A DNA stretch of 64,000 nt, from positions 372,001-436,000 of the forward strand of contig NZ_WJIC01000003.1 of the NCBI RefSeq assembly GCF_009649815.1, in the 5' to 3' direction. The notes beneath the pieces were generated by a model. It was not told the origin of the DNA and searched no databases. It saw only the letters and a list, made by a program, of their open reading frames with translations. Below are positions 29,492-38,264 of this stretch, piece by piece (position 1 is the stretch's first letter; every line of letters begins with the position of its first letter). This DNA comes from Nocardia sp. SYP-A9097 (GTDB lineage: Bacteria; Actinomycetota; Actinomycetes; Mycobacteriales; Mycobacteriaceae). Both the position numbers and the translations under genes were made by a program.

Positions 29492-30201
29492 ACATCGATT
29501 GTTCGCGTCGGGAACACCGGCCTATACGGCCCTTCCTCCCGCCGCTCAGGGGCTTTGGTCACCACCGCCGGCAAAGCGGCGGCGACCCGCTCGACCCGTT
29601 TCTTGATACCCAGCAGCATCTTGCTCTCCATGATCAGGCTGCCCGGTTCCATGACGAGCATGGTGAATACGCGCTGCGGCAGTGCGGCATCCGGTGCGGC
29701 GATTCGATTGCGGCTGATCAGGCGGGTGCCGCCCGTCGTGGGAACGAGTTCGAACGCCCACACCCAGTGCTTATCCTCGGAGACGAAGACCAGCGTATGC
29801 GGGCGATCCAGGATCGCCACGCGCATACGCGGTCCCGAATCACCCAGTGGCAGTACATCATCCACCGCCAGCTGCTGCCACTGCGGCATGATGCGGTCGG
29901 CGCTGTGCATATTCAATCCGAAGAGATTCTCGATCCAGTCATAGGTGTACGCCCCGCCGCGGGCGGAACCCATCTGTACGAGCCACGGGAAGATCTCCTC
30001 GGGTTCGGCCGCGATGGTGACGGCGCGGGTGGTCACTACATCGGGTTCGGTGAGCAGACCATCGCCGGGCAGCGCCCGTGCGGCCTCTGCTTCGGTGGCG
30101 CCCCAGGTCAGGCAGGCGTTGCGGGCGAAGAAGCGATAGCCGAGCGCGAGCCCGGTGGCGGCGGAGGCAATCGCGACCGCGGTGGCCGTGGAAGTTCTCA
30201 T
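29488..30201 (-). CDS. SRPBCC-fold membrane-anchored protein
   Basis: 237 residues from the ATG at 30201 (MRTSTATAVAIAS). An N-terminal hydrophobic segment (about 5-25) is followed by a START/SRPBCC-like domain: TIAAEPEEIFPWLVQMGSARGG, YTYDWIENLFGLN, FVSEDKHWVWAFEL, GTRLISRNRI. Such proteins bind lipids or other hydrophobic ligands. The longer frame to 30267 is rejected because it overlaps the DosR-like box. First gene of a two-gene operon with the Acg-like gene. Confidence 0.72.
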   Translation of the reverse strand: MRTSTATAVAIASAATGLALGYRFFARNACLTWGATEAEAARALPGDGLLTEPDVVTTRAVTIAAEPEEIFPWLVQMGSARGGAYTYDWIENLFGLNMHSADRIMPQWQQLAVDDVLPLGDSGPRMRVAILDRPHTLVFVSEDKHWVWAFELVPTTGGTRLISRNRIAAPDAALPQRVFTMLVMEPGSLIMESKMLLGIKKRVERVAAALPAVVTKAPERREEGPYRPVFPTRTIDV

Positions 30202-30259
30202 AACCTGATCGTCTGTCCTGTACGGCCGTTCGAATGAGAGTCCGAGGACCTTCACGATG

Positions 30260-30273
30260 GTGACCATGGACCG
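30260..30273. promoter_or_regulatory. DosR-like box between SRPBCC and SDR genes
   Basis: GTGACCATGGACCG, one mismatch (T at position 2) to GGGACYNNNGNCC, with an inner near-palindrome around CCATGG. It lies 59 bp from the SRPBCC ATG (30201) and 84 bp from the SDR ATG (30357), so both could be controlled. Confidence 0.5.
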
Positions 30274-30356
30274 TCCTGCGCTGTCCAGAATGCGTGGATG
30301 CTCTATTTCGAGACCGGATTCGACAGCGAATTCGGCTGCAGGATCGGAGCCCGCCC

Positions 30357-31103
30357 ATGTCGAACTTGAAAGGCAGAAGCGCCATCGTTACCGGCGGCGC
30401 GCGCGGTGTCGGCGCTGCCGTGGTCGCGGAGCTGGTGAAGGAGGGGATGGGTGTGGTCATCGCCGATCTGCTCGAGCACGACGGCGCCGAACTCGCCAGA
30501 TCCCTCGGCCCCACCACCCGGTATCACCATCTCGATGTGACCGACCAGGACGAGTGGGTACGCGTACTGAATGAGACCGAGGAAGAGTTCGGCGCGCTGT
30601 CGGTGCTGGTGAACAATGCGGGCATCGTGGATTTCGGCACCGTCGAATCCGAGTCGCCGTCGCTGTTCCGTCATGTGTTGGATGTGAACCTCTACGGTGC
30701 CTGGCTGGGCATGCACCTGTCCGCCGCGAGAATGCGGGCGGCGGGTGGCGGCGTGATCGTGAATATCTCCTCCACCGCCGGGCTGACGGGTTACGCCGGG
30801 GTAAGCGGCTACGTCGCCAGTAAATGGGGTCTGCGTGGCGTCACCAAAGCCGCTGCCCTGGAACTGGGTTCGGCCAATATTCGAGTCTGCTCGGTGCATC
30901 CCGGCCCCATCCACACCCCGATGGCCGCCGGTATGGACGAGTCTCTCGCCGCGGCCCAGCCGCTGCCGCCCTTCGGCGAACCGCGGGAGGTCGCCGCGAT
31001 GGTGCGATTCCTGGTCACCGAGGCCACCTTCAGCACCGGGGCGGAGTTCGTCGTCGACGGCGGCGCCACGGCCGGCCAGGTTCCCGTCCTGAACGGAAAG
31101 TGA
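30357..31103 (+). CDS. Short-chain dehydrogenase (FabG3/20-beta-HSD-like)
   Basis: 248 residues. Classical SDR: TGGARGVGAAVV nucleotide-binding loop, NNAGIVDFGTV, Ser in VNISSTAGLTG, and YVASK (Tyr and Lys of the catalytic tetrad), then HPGPIHTPMAAG. Closest described type is FabG3/Rv2002, an NAD(H)-linked 20-beta-hydroxysteroid dehydrogenase that sits in the M. tuberculosis dormancy cluster. Substrate here not known. ATG 30357 chosen with GGAGC upstream and because the next residues start the fold. A DosR-like box is upstream; the SHOCT gene follows after 9 bp. Confidence 0.86.
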   Translation: MSNLKGRSAIVTGGARGVGAAVVAELVKEGMGVVIADLLEHDGAELARSLGPTTRYHHLDVTDQDEWVRVLNETEEEFGALSVLVNNAGIVDFGTVESESPSLFRHVLDVNLYGAWLGMHLSAARMRAAGGGVIVNISSTAGLTGYAGVSGYVASKWGLRGVTKAAALELGSANIRVCSVHPGPIHTPMAAGMDESLAAAQPLPPFGEPREVAAMVRFLVTEATFSTGAEFVVDGGATAGQVPVLNGK

Positions 31104-31112
31104 GTAACTCCG

Positions 31113-31367
31113 ATGATGTTTCGCTACGACCATGACATGGGCGGCTGGGACTACGCCTGGATGAGCCTGGGAATGCTGATCTTCTGGGTTCTGCTGTTCG
31201 CCGCCCTCGCGCTTCTGATCAGATTCACCCTGACCGGTGCGACGCCACAGTTCACCCAATCGTCTCCGACGGCGGAAGACCTGCTCGCCCAGCGCTTCGC
31301 CCGCGGCGAAGTCGACAAGGACGAGTACCTCGCAACCCTGGCCACCCTGCGCGGTCGGAAGGTCTGA
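31113..31367 (+). CDS. SHOCT-domain small membrane protein
   Basis: 84 residues: a single TM helix (MSLGMLIFWVLLFAALALLI) and a C-terminal SHOCT motif (TAEDLLAQRFARGEVDKDEYLATLATL). SHOCT modules are short helical oligomerisation or interaction motifs found at the end of small membrane proteins. Nine bp after the SDR gene, so the same operon. Confidence 0.78.
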   Translation: MMFRYDHDMGGWDYAWMSLGMLIFWVLLFAALALLIRFTLTGATPQFTQSSPTAEDLLAQRFARGEVDKDEYLATLATLRGRKV

Positions 31368-31464
31368 GGTTCCGACCGCGCCCGACCGGGCCGAGCCGTC
31401 CGCGCGCATCCGCTCCCAACGCCGGGCGGCGGTCGTCGCATCGATATTCAACGGGCGGGCACGA

Positions 31465-32913
31465 CTAGAGTGCCGGACGGTTTCCGGGTCGGTAGGCCCA
31501 CGGGCGCAGCTGTTCCAGTGCCTTGCCGATGCGGAACACGGTCGCATCGTCGTAAGGATGGCCGACGACCTGTACGCCGGTCGGAATGCCCCACTCCGAA
31601 TGGCCGGACGGCACATTCAGGACCGGGCAGCGGTTGGTGATATTGAACGGCATAGTCATTGCGGCCCAGAAGCTTTCACCGACATCTTCGCCGTGGACGA
31701 TCAGGCGATCGCCCGGGGATTGATCATCCGCAGGCCAGCCGGGCACGGCGGTGGTGGGACACAACAGGGCGTCGAATCCGGTCATCGCCGCTGCCAGCTG
31801 CAGTTGCAGTCGCTTCTCCGCGCGCAGTGAATCCAGATAGCTGATGTGTTCGCGGGCTTGCGCGGTGAGGTCCAGGAAAGCGGCGGTGTAGTCGGATACC
31901 AGCGCTCGCTTACCGTCGGTGAGTTCCGCGACCAGGGGGCCGAGCAGCGTCCCGAAGTGGCCGCTCTGTGCGGTCAGAATATCGAGATGGGTCCATGGGA
32001 GTTCGATCTCCGTCACGATCGCGCCCGCCTCCGCCAGCGCCTGTGCGGTGGCACGGGTATTCGCCACCATCTCGGGATGCACCCGGTACTCGCCGAGGTC
32101 GATGCAGAGCGCGATCCGCATGCCCGCCACGTCGTCGAAGTCGTTGGGCAGCACGTACTTCGGCGCTATGGAGGTGTGATCGCGGGGATCCGGCCCCGCC
32201 AGCACATTCTGCAGCAGAACCGTATCGGCGACCGAGCGAGCCATCGGGCCGTCGCCTCGGTAGTGGTCATTGGGCATGACACCCGCGCCGGGCACCCGGC
32301 CGTAAGGGGCCTTGAATCCGACGACGCCATTGAGCGCCGCCGGCAATCGTGTGGAGCCGCCGATATCGGATCCGGTGGCCAAGGTGGCGGTGCCCGAAGC
32401 CAGGGCCGCACCGGAACCTCCCGAAGATCCGGCCGTGGAGAAATAGGGATTCCATGGATTGCGGGTGATACCCCACATACGTGACCGGGTGAATGGCGCG
32501 ACGGAGAATTCCGGAGTGGTGGTGCGAGCGTGAATTATGCCGCCCGCGTTTATGATTCGATCGATGACCGGGGCGTTCTCCTCGGCCACCACACCTTCGT
32601 TGACGAGCGATCCCTCGGTCAGGGACCGCCCGGCCATGGCATGCTTCTCCTTCGCCGCGATCGGCAAACCCTCCAGCGGCCGCGGCGCACCACCGTCCTT
32701 ACCCAGATATCTGCGCTCCGCCTGCTCCGCCTGAGTCATCGCCTCGTCGAAAAGCCGCTCGGTGAAGGCATTGATCGCGGGTTCGACCTTCTCGGTGCGT
32801 TCGATGACCGCCCGCATCAACTCGACCGGAGACAGCGCACGCGCGGCGAACAGCCGGAGCGCGTCGGTGGCGTCGAGATAGACCAGATCGTCGGCGGAAT
32901 CACTTGATGTCAT
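31465..32913 (-). CDS. Amidase-signature family hydrolase
   Basis: 482 residues. Ser-cisSer-Lys amidase: Lys in GLPIAAKEKHAM, the glycine/serine block STAGSSGGSGAALASG, then ATGSDIGGSTRLPAAL with the nucleophile Ser. Length normal. The ATG at 32913 has AAGG about 6 bp upstream; the longer frame to 32940 is less likely. Hydrolyses an amide; substrate unknown. Divergent from the hibernation factor, sharing the region with the DosR-like box at 33023, although that box is oriented and spaced better for the + strand gene. Confidence 0.87.
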   Translation of the reverse strand: MTSSDSADDLVYLDATDALRLFAARALSPVELMRAVIERTEKVEPAINAFTERLFDEAMTQAEQAERRYLGKDGGAPRPLEGLPIAAKEKHAMAGRSLTEGSLVNEGVVAEENAPVIDRIINAGGIIHARTTTPEFSVAPFTRSRMWGITRNPWNPYFSTAGSSGGSGAALASGTATLATGSDIGGSTRLPAALNGVVGFKAPYGRVPGAGVMPNDHYRGDGPMARSVADTVLLQNVLAGPDPRDHTSIAPKYVLPNDFDDVAGMRIALCIDLGEYRVHPEMVANTRATAQALAEAGAIVTEIELPWTHLDILTAQSGHFGTLLGPLVAELTDGKRALVSDYTAAFLDLTAQAREHISYLDSLRAEKRLQLQLAAAMTGFDALLCPTTAVPGWPADDQSPGDRLIVHGEDVGESFWAAMTMPFNITNRCPVLNVPSGHSEWGIPTGVQVVGHPYDDATVFRIGKALEQLRPWAYRPGNRPAL

Positions 32914-33022
32914 GAATACCTTGTCTACCCTCTCGTCCACCGCAACTGCTCCAGGCGCACGATTCCGGTCGCAGCACCATTGTTTTGCTGGAATACCTCA
33001 GGCAGGCGATCGGTGACCCGGG

Positions 33023-33036
33023 GGGACCTTCGACCC
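33023..33036 (+). promoter_or_regulatory. DosR-like box before hibernation factor
   Basis: GGGACCTTCGACCC is a full match to GGGACYNNNGNCCC, in the divergent region between the amidase and the RafH-like gene. Confidence 0.7.
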
Positions 33037-33136
33037 TGTTCGGCGGGAGCGGCGCAATGGTGCCATGGGTTCTTCTGGAAACCGGTTCTCCGTGAACAGG
33101 AAGCGAGGTGATCGTCTCGTGATTGCAGGCGAGGTG

Positions 33137-33889
33137 ATGTCGGAGGTGCGGTCGAACATCGAGGTGAGCGCATGCGGCGGTGTGAGGCCGGGTGAAATCC
33201 GGCGGGCCGAACAGACGATCGGCCGGGTGTTACGCCGCCACGCCGTGGCGGGCGGCGCGCGAATTCGCTTGACCGCCAGGGGTTTCGCCGACGGCGAGAC
33301 CATCGCACAGGTCAATGTGAATTTCGGTGGGCAACCCGTCCGCACCCAGATCGCCGGCCCCGGTGTCTTCGCTCTCACCTTCGCCGCGGAACGCCTCGAC
33401 CGGCAGCTCGCCAGGCTTGCCGCGCTGGCACCGCCGCGCTGGGCCCCCGATCCCGGACGCACACCGCTGGCATATGTGAGCGATGAGCGTCCGATCGTGC
33501 GCCGCGAGAACTGCGAACCACGCCGCTGCGATCCGGTGGCCGCGGCGCGCGTCATGGATGCCCTCGATTACGACGCGCACCTGTTCACCGATATCGGCTC
33601 GGGGGAGGACGCCGTCGTGTATTGGGCTGGGCCACTTGGTGTTCGAATGGCAAGGCAGCGCCGAATGCACCCGCCGCGCAACGCCGACGAGCTCCGGCTG
33701 ACCATGAATCCGCACCCCACTCGAATCCTCACAGAGTCCGGTGCGGTAGCGCGATTGTGCACCTACGGCCTGTCCTTCCTCTTCTTCACCGCCCCCGACG
33801 ACGGCCGCGGCCGACTCCTCTATCGGCGGTACGACGGTGATCTGGGATTGGTGGCCGCCAAGCCGTCGGCGCCTATCCAGGTCGAATAG
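33137..33889 (+). CDS. RafH/Rv0079-like ribosome hibernation factor
   Basis: 250 residues. The N-terminal part (about 1-95) fits the S30AE/HPF fold (IEVSACGGVRPGEIRRAEQ, ARIRLTARGFADGETIAQVN). The C-terminal half carries two S30AE_C-like stretches (ERPIVRRENCEPRRCDPVAA then MDALDYDAHLF; and TRILTESGAVARLCTYGLSF then LLYRRYDGDLGLV). Tandem C-terminal units are the arrangement in mycobacterial RafH and Rv0079, DosR-controlled factors that bind ribosomes and inhibit translation in hypoxia. In-frame starts at 33065, GTG 33119 and ATG 33137; the first is only 29 bp from the DosR-like box and so too close. The assignment rests on the fold pattern, the box and the neighbourhood. Confidence 0.78.
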   Translation: MSEVRSNIEVSACGGVRPGEIRRAEQTIGRVLRRHAVAGGARIRLTARGFADGETIAQVNVNFGGQPVRTQIAGPGVFALTFAAERLDRQLARLAALAPPRWAPDPGRTPLAYVSDERPIVRRENCEPRRCDPVAAARVMDALDYDAHLFTDIGSGEDAVVYWAGPLGVRMARQRRMHPPRNADELRLTMNPHPTRILTESGAVARLCTYGLSFLFFTAPDDGRGRLLYRRYDGDLGLVAAKPSAPIQVE

Positions 33890-34022
33890 TGCAGGGCCGG
33901 AGCCCTCGACCCGGCGCTCCGCGTCCGATTTCCGCCGGGCGGAGTCATGATGATGCCCGCACAGCCTGCTCATGTGGTGCCCGATCGAGTTCCGTCCAGG
34001 TGACTGTGGAAGGCGGTTCGCA

Positions 34023-35018
34023 GTGATAAGTGCAGCATCGGAGGCGGTTTCCGGGAATCCGGCACCGTTCACCTGGGTCACCGGGGTGTCCATGCTCGTG
34101 TTCTGTGCCATCCTCTGGGTGATCGTCGACTACATGCGCACCCATCCGCGTCCGTCCATGTGGGTGTGGGGGCTGGCATTGCTGACCTTCCCGCTGTGGA
34201 TCTGGGGGCCCGGCCGCGATATCGGGCTGATCAATTGGTTCTCGTGGGCGAAGATCCTGTCGGTGCTCATCCCGTTGACTCTTGTCGGCGCGATGCGCAT
34301 CGCGGCCGCCGAACAACGCGAGGGGCGGATCTGGGAGCTGTTGCGTAATCCGCGTTTTCTGTGGTTCCCGTACGCGATCCTGTTCTTGAATATCGCCGAG
34401 GCCACGCTGCGCGACGCGGAAACCGGCAACTACTGGAACGCGGCCGTCGGTCTCGGATTGTGCCTGACCATCCCGTACTGCCCGCGCTTCTGGGAGGTGC
34501 TGCCCGGCCGCAATGCCGAACTTGTCGCGTATACGACCATGGCGTGGAACTTCCTCTACACCACCTGGAATCTGTGCTTCACATTCGGCGGATACCCGCC
34601 GCAGGAAGAGCATTTCGCGGCCAGCATCTGCATTCTCGCCGTCGCCGAGATCTACCCGCTCGTCAAGCGCCGCCCCGAGCTGTACATCATGGCTCGCATC
34701 TACACCCTGCCGGTGCTCATGTTGGTCATCGCCATCTACAACATCTTCCCGAAGGTGATGCCGTCCGACGGCTGGTTCGACAACGATGTCTGGATCGTTT
34801 GGGGCATAGTCAATTTCGCCCTCACCGTCCCGTATCTGTTCTGGTACACCTGGCAGTTGGAGACCGGCCGTGCCTTCATCCATTTCCGTCGCGGCCACGC
34901 CCGCGAGGACTTCGTCCGACAGCACGGTGACACCGTCGAACAGCTTATGGCACTGAGTGATTCGCTCGATGCGACAGCCGACACCCACGGCCGGTCGACC
35001 CGCTCGTCGACCCGTTGA
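34023..35018 (+). CDS. Multi-pass integral membrane protein of unknown function
   Basis: 331 residues, about seven to nine hydrophobic segments (FTWVTGVSMLVFCAILWVIV, MWVWGLALLTFPLWIWG, FLWFPYAILFLNIAEATLRD, LPVLMLVIAIYNIFP and others), and a charged cytoplasmic-type tail of about 45 residues. Aromatic-rich loops. May be a DUF5692-type protein, but I am not sure. GTG 34023 follows GGAAGGCGG. No recognised catalytic motif. Confidence 0.6.
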   Translation: MISAASEAVSGNPAPFTWVTGVSMLVFCAILWVIVDYMRTHPRPSMWVWGLALLTFPLWIWGPGRDIGLINWFSWAKILSVLIPLTLVGAMRIAAAEQREGRIWELLRNPRFLWFPYAILFLNIAEATLRDAETGNYWNAAVGLGLCLTIPYCPRFWEVLPGRNAELVAYTTMAWNFLYTTWNLCFTFGGYPPQEEHFAASICILAVAEIYPLVKRRPELYIMARIYTLPVLMLVIAIYNIFPKVMPSDGWFDNDVWIVWGIVNFALTVPYLFWYTWQLETGRAFIHFRRGHAREDFVRQHGDTVEQLMALSDSLDATADTHGRSTRSSTR

Positions 35019-35028
35019 GGTCGGCGCT

Positions 35029-35400
35029 TCAGATCTCGAGGTTGTGTTCGACGGTGCGCAGGCGGTGCCGGGCCAGGGCGAGGTTGGCCGAGGCGCGGTC
35101 AAGTACCAGGTAGAGCAGCATGCCCTGGGAGTGCCGACCGGTCATCGGGCGGATTACGTGGTACTGGTTCGAGAGCGAGACCAGGATGTCTTCGATGGTC
35201 TCGTCGAGCCCGAGTTGTTCGAGGGTGCGCAGTTTGGCGCGCACCACTTCCGTGCTGCCCATCACGGCGACTTCGAGGTCCAGGGCTTTGGAACCCTGGC
35301 GCATTCCGAGCGGCATACCGCTCTCGTAGTCGACCACCGCGGCGCCGATCGCGCCGTCGATGAGCATCATATCCTTAAGTGTCACATCGAGATTCGACAT
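35029..35400 (-). CDS. Roadblock/LC7-like small protein
   Basis: 123 residues. LKDMMLIDGAIGAAVVDYESGMPL resembles the first helix and strand of Roadblock/LC7 (MglB-like) domains, which in actinobacteria often partner small GTPases in multi-gene conservons; no GTPase gene is adjacent here. The rest (VVRAKLRTLEQLGLDETIED, GRHSQGMLLYLVLDR) fits the strand-helix pattern. ATG follows AAAGGA at 6 bp. Divergent from an ArsR-type gene. Confidence 0.62.
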   Translation of the reverse strand: MSNLDVTLKDMMLIDGAIGAAVVDYESGMPLGMRQGSKALDLEVAVMGSTEVVRAKLRTLEQLGLDETIEDILVSLSNQYHVIRPMTGRHSQGMLLYLVLDRASANLALARHRLRTVEHNLEI

Positions 35401-35624
35401 GGCGGGTCCTTTCGTGTGCGAGTGGGCGCAGACGCTACCCACAGATTGTGCGTCTCGTCCCGCGAACCTCGAAGAATCCTGAGGAGTCTGGTTCCATGTC
35501 GATCGAAGTCCTGTCGGTACGGAGGGCACCGCGTACCCGAGCGGCGAACTGGTTGCGCTGTTTGCTAAACTCTGCAACTGGTGGTCGATCGTAGCGCTAC
35601 CGAGTCGTCGACGGAAGGGTGGCA

Positions 35625-35954
35625 ATGCCGGGCTCGAGCAGGCCGCTCTATTCGATGAAGGCCGATTTCTTCAAAACGCTCGGGCATCCCGTGCGCATCC
35701 GGGTACTGGAACTGCTCAGTCAACGTGAGCACGCGGTCTCGGAGATGCTGGACGAGATAGGCGTGGAGCCGGCGAATCTGTCGCAGCAGCTGTCGATTCT
35801 GCGTCGAGCCGGGTTGGTGATCGCTCGCCGTGAGGGCCTGTCGGTCACCTATGAACTCACCTCCCCGCAGGTCGCCGAGTTGATGTCGACCGCGCGGGCG
35901 ATCCTCACCGGCGTGGTCGCCGGGCAAGCCGAGGCGTTGGAACAGCCCGCCTAG
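35625..35954 (+). CDS. ArsR-family transcriptional regulator
   Basis: 109 residues of winged-helix: KADFFKTLGHPVRIRVLELL, VSEMLDEIGVEPANLSQQLSIL (recognition helix), LVIARREGLSVTYEL (wing). No Cys-based metal site is visible in the helices, so the signal is not predictable. ATG 35625 follows GGAAGG. Lies about 95 bp before the damaged PEP carboxykinase gene and divergent from the Roadblock gene; a target could be either. Confidence 0.85.
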   Translation: MPGSSRPLYSMKADFFKTLGHPVRIRVLELLSQREHAVSEMLDEIGVEPANLSQQLSILRRAGLVIARREGLSVTYELTSPQVAELMSTARAILTGVVAGQAEALEQPA

Positions 35955-36049
35955 CAAGACCTTTCGTGTGGGTCGAAGGACTCTGGATGGTTCACTGATT
36001 GCAGTGTTTCTAAACTGAATACCTAGTAGTTTCGTGAAGGAGACAATTC

Positions 36050-37076
36050 GTGAGCGACCATCCGGACGTCATGACCGTGCAGGCACCGACCACCCACGAG
36101 GGCACTCTGGCGTGGGTGGCCGAGGTCGCCGAGCTGACCGCGCCCGATGCCATCGTGTTCTGCGACGGCAGCCGGGGCGAGTGGGACCGGCTGACCGGCC
36201 GGCTGGTCGACAGGGGCACCTTCGTGCGGTTGACCGCGAAGCCCGATTCCTTTTGGTGCGCATCGGATCCCGAGGATGTGGCGCGGGTGGAGGATCGCAC
36301 CTTCATCTGCTCGCAGGACATGGTCGATGCCGGTCCGACGAACAACTGGGTCGATCCGCTCGATATGCAGACGGTGATGACCGAGCACTATCGCGGCGCG
36401 ATGGCCGGACGGACGATGTACGTGATCGCCTTCTGTATGGGGCCTTTGGATGCGGCCGAGCCGAAATTCGGTGTGCAGGTCACCGATTCGGAGTATGTGG
36501 CCGTGTCCATGCAGATCATGACCCGCTCGGGTACCCCGGTGTGGGAGAAGCTCACCGGCGGAACCGAATTCGTCAAATGTCTGCACTCGGTAGGTGCGCC
36601 ACTGGCCGACAGCCAGGACGATGTGGTGTGGCCGTGTGACAAGACCAAGTACATCGCGCACTTCCCCGAGACCCGCACCATCTGGTCCTACGGCTCGGGC
36701 TACGGCGGTAACGCGCTGCTGGGCAAGAAGTGCTTCGCGCTGCGCATCGCGTCGGTGCTCGGCCGCGACGAGGGCTGGCTGGCCGAGCACATGCTCATCC
36801 TGAAACTCACTTCCCCGCAAGGGAATACGCATTACGTCGCCGCGGCGTTCCCGTCCTCGTGCGGTAAGACCAATCTCGCGATGCTCGAACCCGCCTTGCC
36901 CGGGTGGAAGGCCGAGACGATCGGCGACGATATCGCGTGGATGCGGTACCGCGGAATGGGTGGCCGAGACCACCTCCATCGACGAGTGGTACGCCCGAAT
37001 CGGTGGCAACCGGCTCCCCGACACCCTGCGTGAACAGCTCGCGGCGCTGAAGCTGCGGCTTTCCCGCACCCTGTGA
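36050..37076 (+). pseudogene. pckG: GTP-type PEP carboxykinase with large internal deletion
   Basis: GTG 36050 (AAGGAG upstream) starts a normal GTP-dependent [45 protein letters not shown], and the P-loop-type [15 protein letters not shown]. Reading stays correct through [13 protein letters not shown], then breaks. A different frame from 36954 to 37076 reads [36 protein letters not shown], which is the C-terminal end of the same family. Roughly 260 central residues are missing, with a frame change at the junction. The enzyme (oxaloacetate to PEP) cannot be functional from this copy; another copy elsewhere is to be expected. Confidence 0.85.
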
Positions 37077-37259
37077 CGGTGCGCGCGCTGCTGCCGAATT
37101 TCGCGGACTGGAAGCCCGCGCTGCGGGCTCCCGGCGCGGATCTGCCGGCCTCGATGCGGCAGCGGGTATCCCGTTCATCGCGCCGCTGTGCCTGTTCCTG
37201 CTGATTGAATCTGTCCCGCTACCCTGCACTGTCCGCACTTGTCACACGGAAGAAGACAC

Positions 37260-38078
37260 ATGCCTGTCGCCACACTCAATGGAATCCGGCTCAGCTACGA
37301 GGTGACCGGGACCGGTCCGCTGGTCGTGCTCGTCATGGGATCGGGCAGTCCCGGCAGGGTTTGGCGCAGCTATCAGGTGCCCGCGCTGGTCAAGGCCGGA
37401 TTCCGAGTCGCGACCCTGGACAACCGCGGGATCGCGCCCTCGGATGCCTGTGCGTCGGGGATCCGCATGGAAGATCTGGTGGGCGATGTCGCCGCGCTCA
37501 TCGAACATCTGGGTGGTGCGCCCGCTCATGTCGTGGGCACCTCGATGGGCTCGCGTGTGGTCGCCGAATTGGCGCTGGCCCGGCCCGAATTGGTCGCCAG
37601 AGCGGTCATGATGGCCGCGACCGGTCGACCCGATCCGGTGGCGCAGATGCTCAACCGGGGCGAGCAGGCATTGATCGACAAGGGCGTGGAACTGCCGGCG
37701 GAGTACGCGGCCGCGATCAAGGCGCTCCTGAATCTGTCGCCGCGCACCCTTACCGATCCGGCCAAGGCCCAGGAATGGCTCGACATCTTCGAATACACCT
37801 CGGCGGGAACACCTTCGGCCGGCGTGCGTGCGCAGTTGGGGATGGATCGCTCCCGCGACCGAATCGCCGACTACCGCCGGATCAGGGTGCCCAGCCTGGT
37901 CATCGGATTCGCCGACGACAAAATGGTGCCGACCGTGTTCGGCCGCGAGGTCGCGGCCACGATCCCCGGAGCCCGCTACATCGAAATCGAGGACTGCGGG
38001 CACTACGGGTACCTCGAACGGCCCGATGACGTCAACCACACCATTATCGAATTCCTCACCACCGCAACCAGTTCGTAA
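37260..38078 (+). CDS. Alpha/beta hydrolase
   Basis: 272 residues. Strand-turn GPLVVLVMGSG, nucleophile elbow GTSMGS (Ser), Asp in GFADDKMVP, and a His in EDCGHYGYLERPDDV complete the triad. Tiny-size fold with short lid, like esterases/lactonases; substrate unknown. ATG 37260 follows GGAAGAAG. A short AUG-initiated frame follows 12 bp after its stop (38090). Confidence 0.82.
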   Translation: MPVATLNGIRLSYEVTGTGPLVVLVMGSGSPGRVWRSYQVPALVKAGFRVATLDNRGIAPSDACASGIRMEDLVGDVAALIEHLGGAPAHVVGTSMGSRVVAELALARPELVARAVMMAATGRPDPVAQMLNRGEQALIDKGVELPAEYAAAIKALLNLSPRTLTDPAKAQEWLDIFEYTSAGTPSAGVRAQLGMDRSRDRIADYRRIRVPSLVIGFADDKMVPTVFGREVAATIPGARYIEIEDCGHYGYLERPDDVNHTIIEFLTTATSS

Positions 38079-38089
38079 GGGACCGACCG

Positions 38090-38137
38090 ATGAGCAACTC
38101 CCTGCCGCTCGAATCGAGTGTGGTCGAGAAGATCTGA
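38090..38137 (+). pseudogene. Sixteen-codon start of a lost downstream gene
   Basis: ATG AGC AAC TCC onwards reads MSNSLPLESSVVEKI then TGA, with GTAAGGGACC upstream. The spacing is that of an operon partner; the reading frame ends abruptly. Probably the stump of a deleted gene. Too short to identify. Confidence 0.3.
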
Positions 38138-38165
38138 ACCGGGGCTTGTGACGCCGCTGCTGGAA

Positions 38166-38187
38166 CGCGTTGCAGTTTGGCAACGCG
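38166..38187. promoter_or_regulatory. Inverted repeat CGCGTTGC-N6-GCAACGCG
   Basis: Perfect 8-bp arms (38166-38173, 38180-38187) about 80 bp before the GTG start of the DUF1254-like gene. Operator or short terminator of the preceding hydrolase. Confidence 0.4.
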
Positions 38188-38264
38188 AGCCCCTAACGTT
38201 CTCACCGATGGCAAATGTATAGCTACCTTCGAGTATGGGGGGTCAAACGACAGGAGCTACAACG

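Noticed and set aside
37077..37259. Possible small gene after the PEPCK remnant
   Set aside because: A short readable stretch (RALLPNFADWKPALRAPG) has no start or ribosome site and shows no family; noted only as debris.
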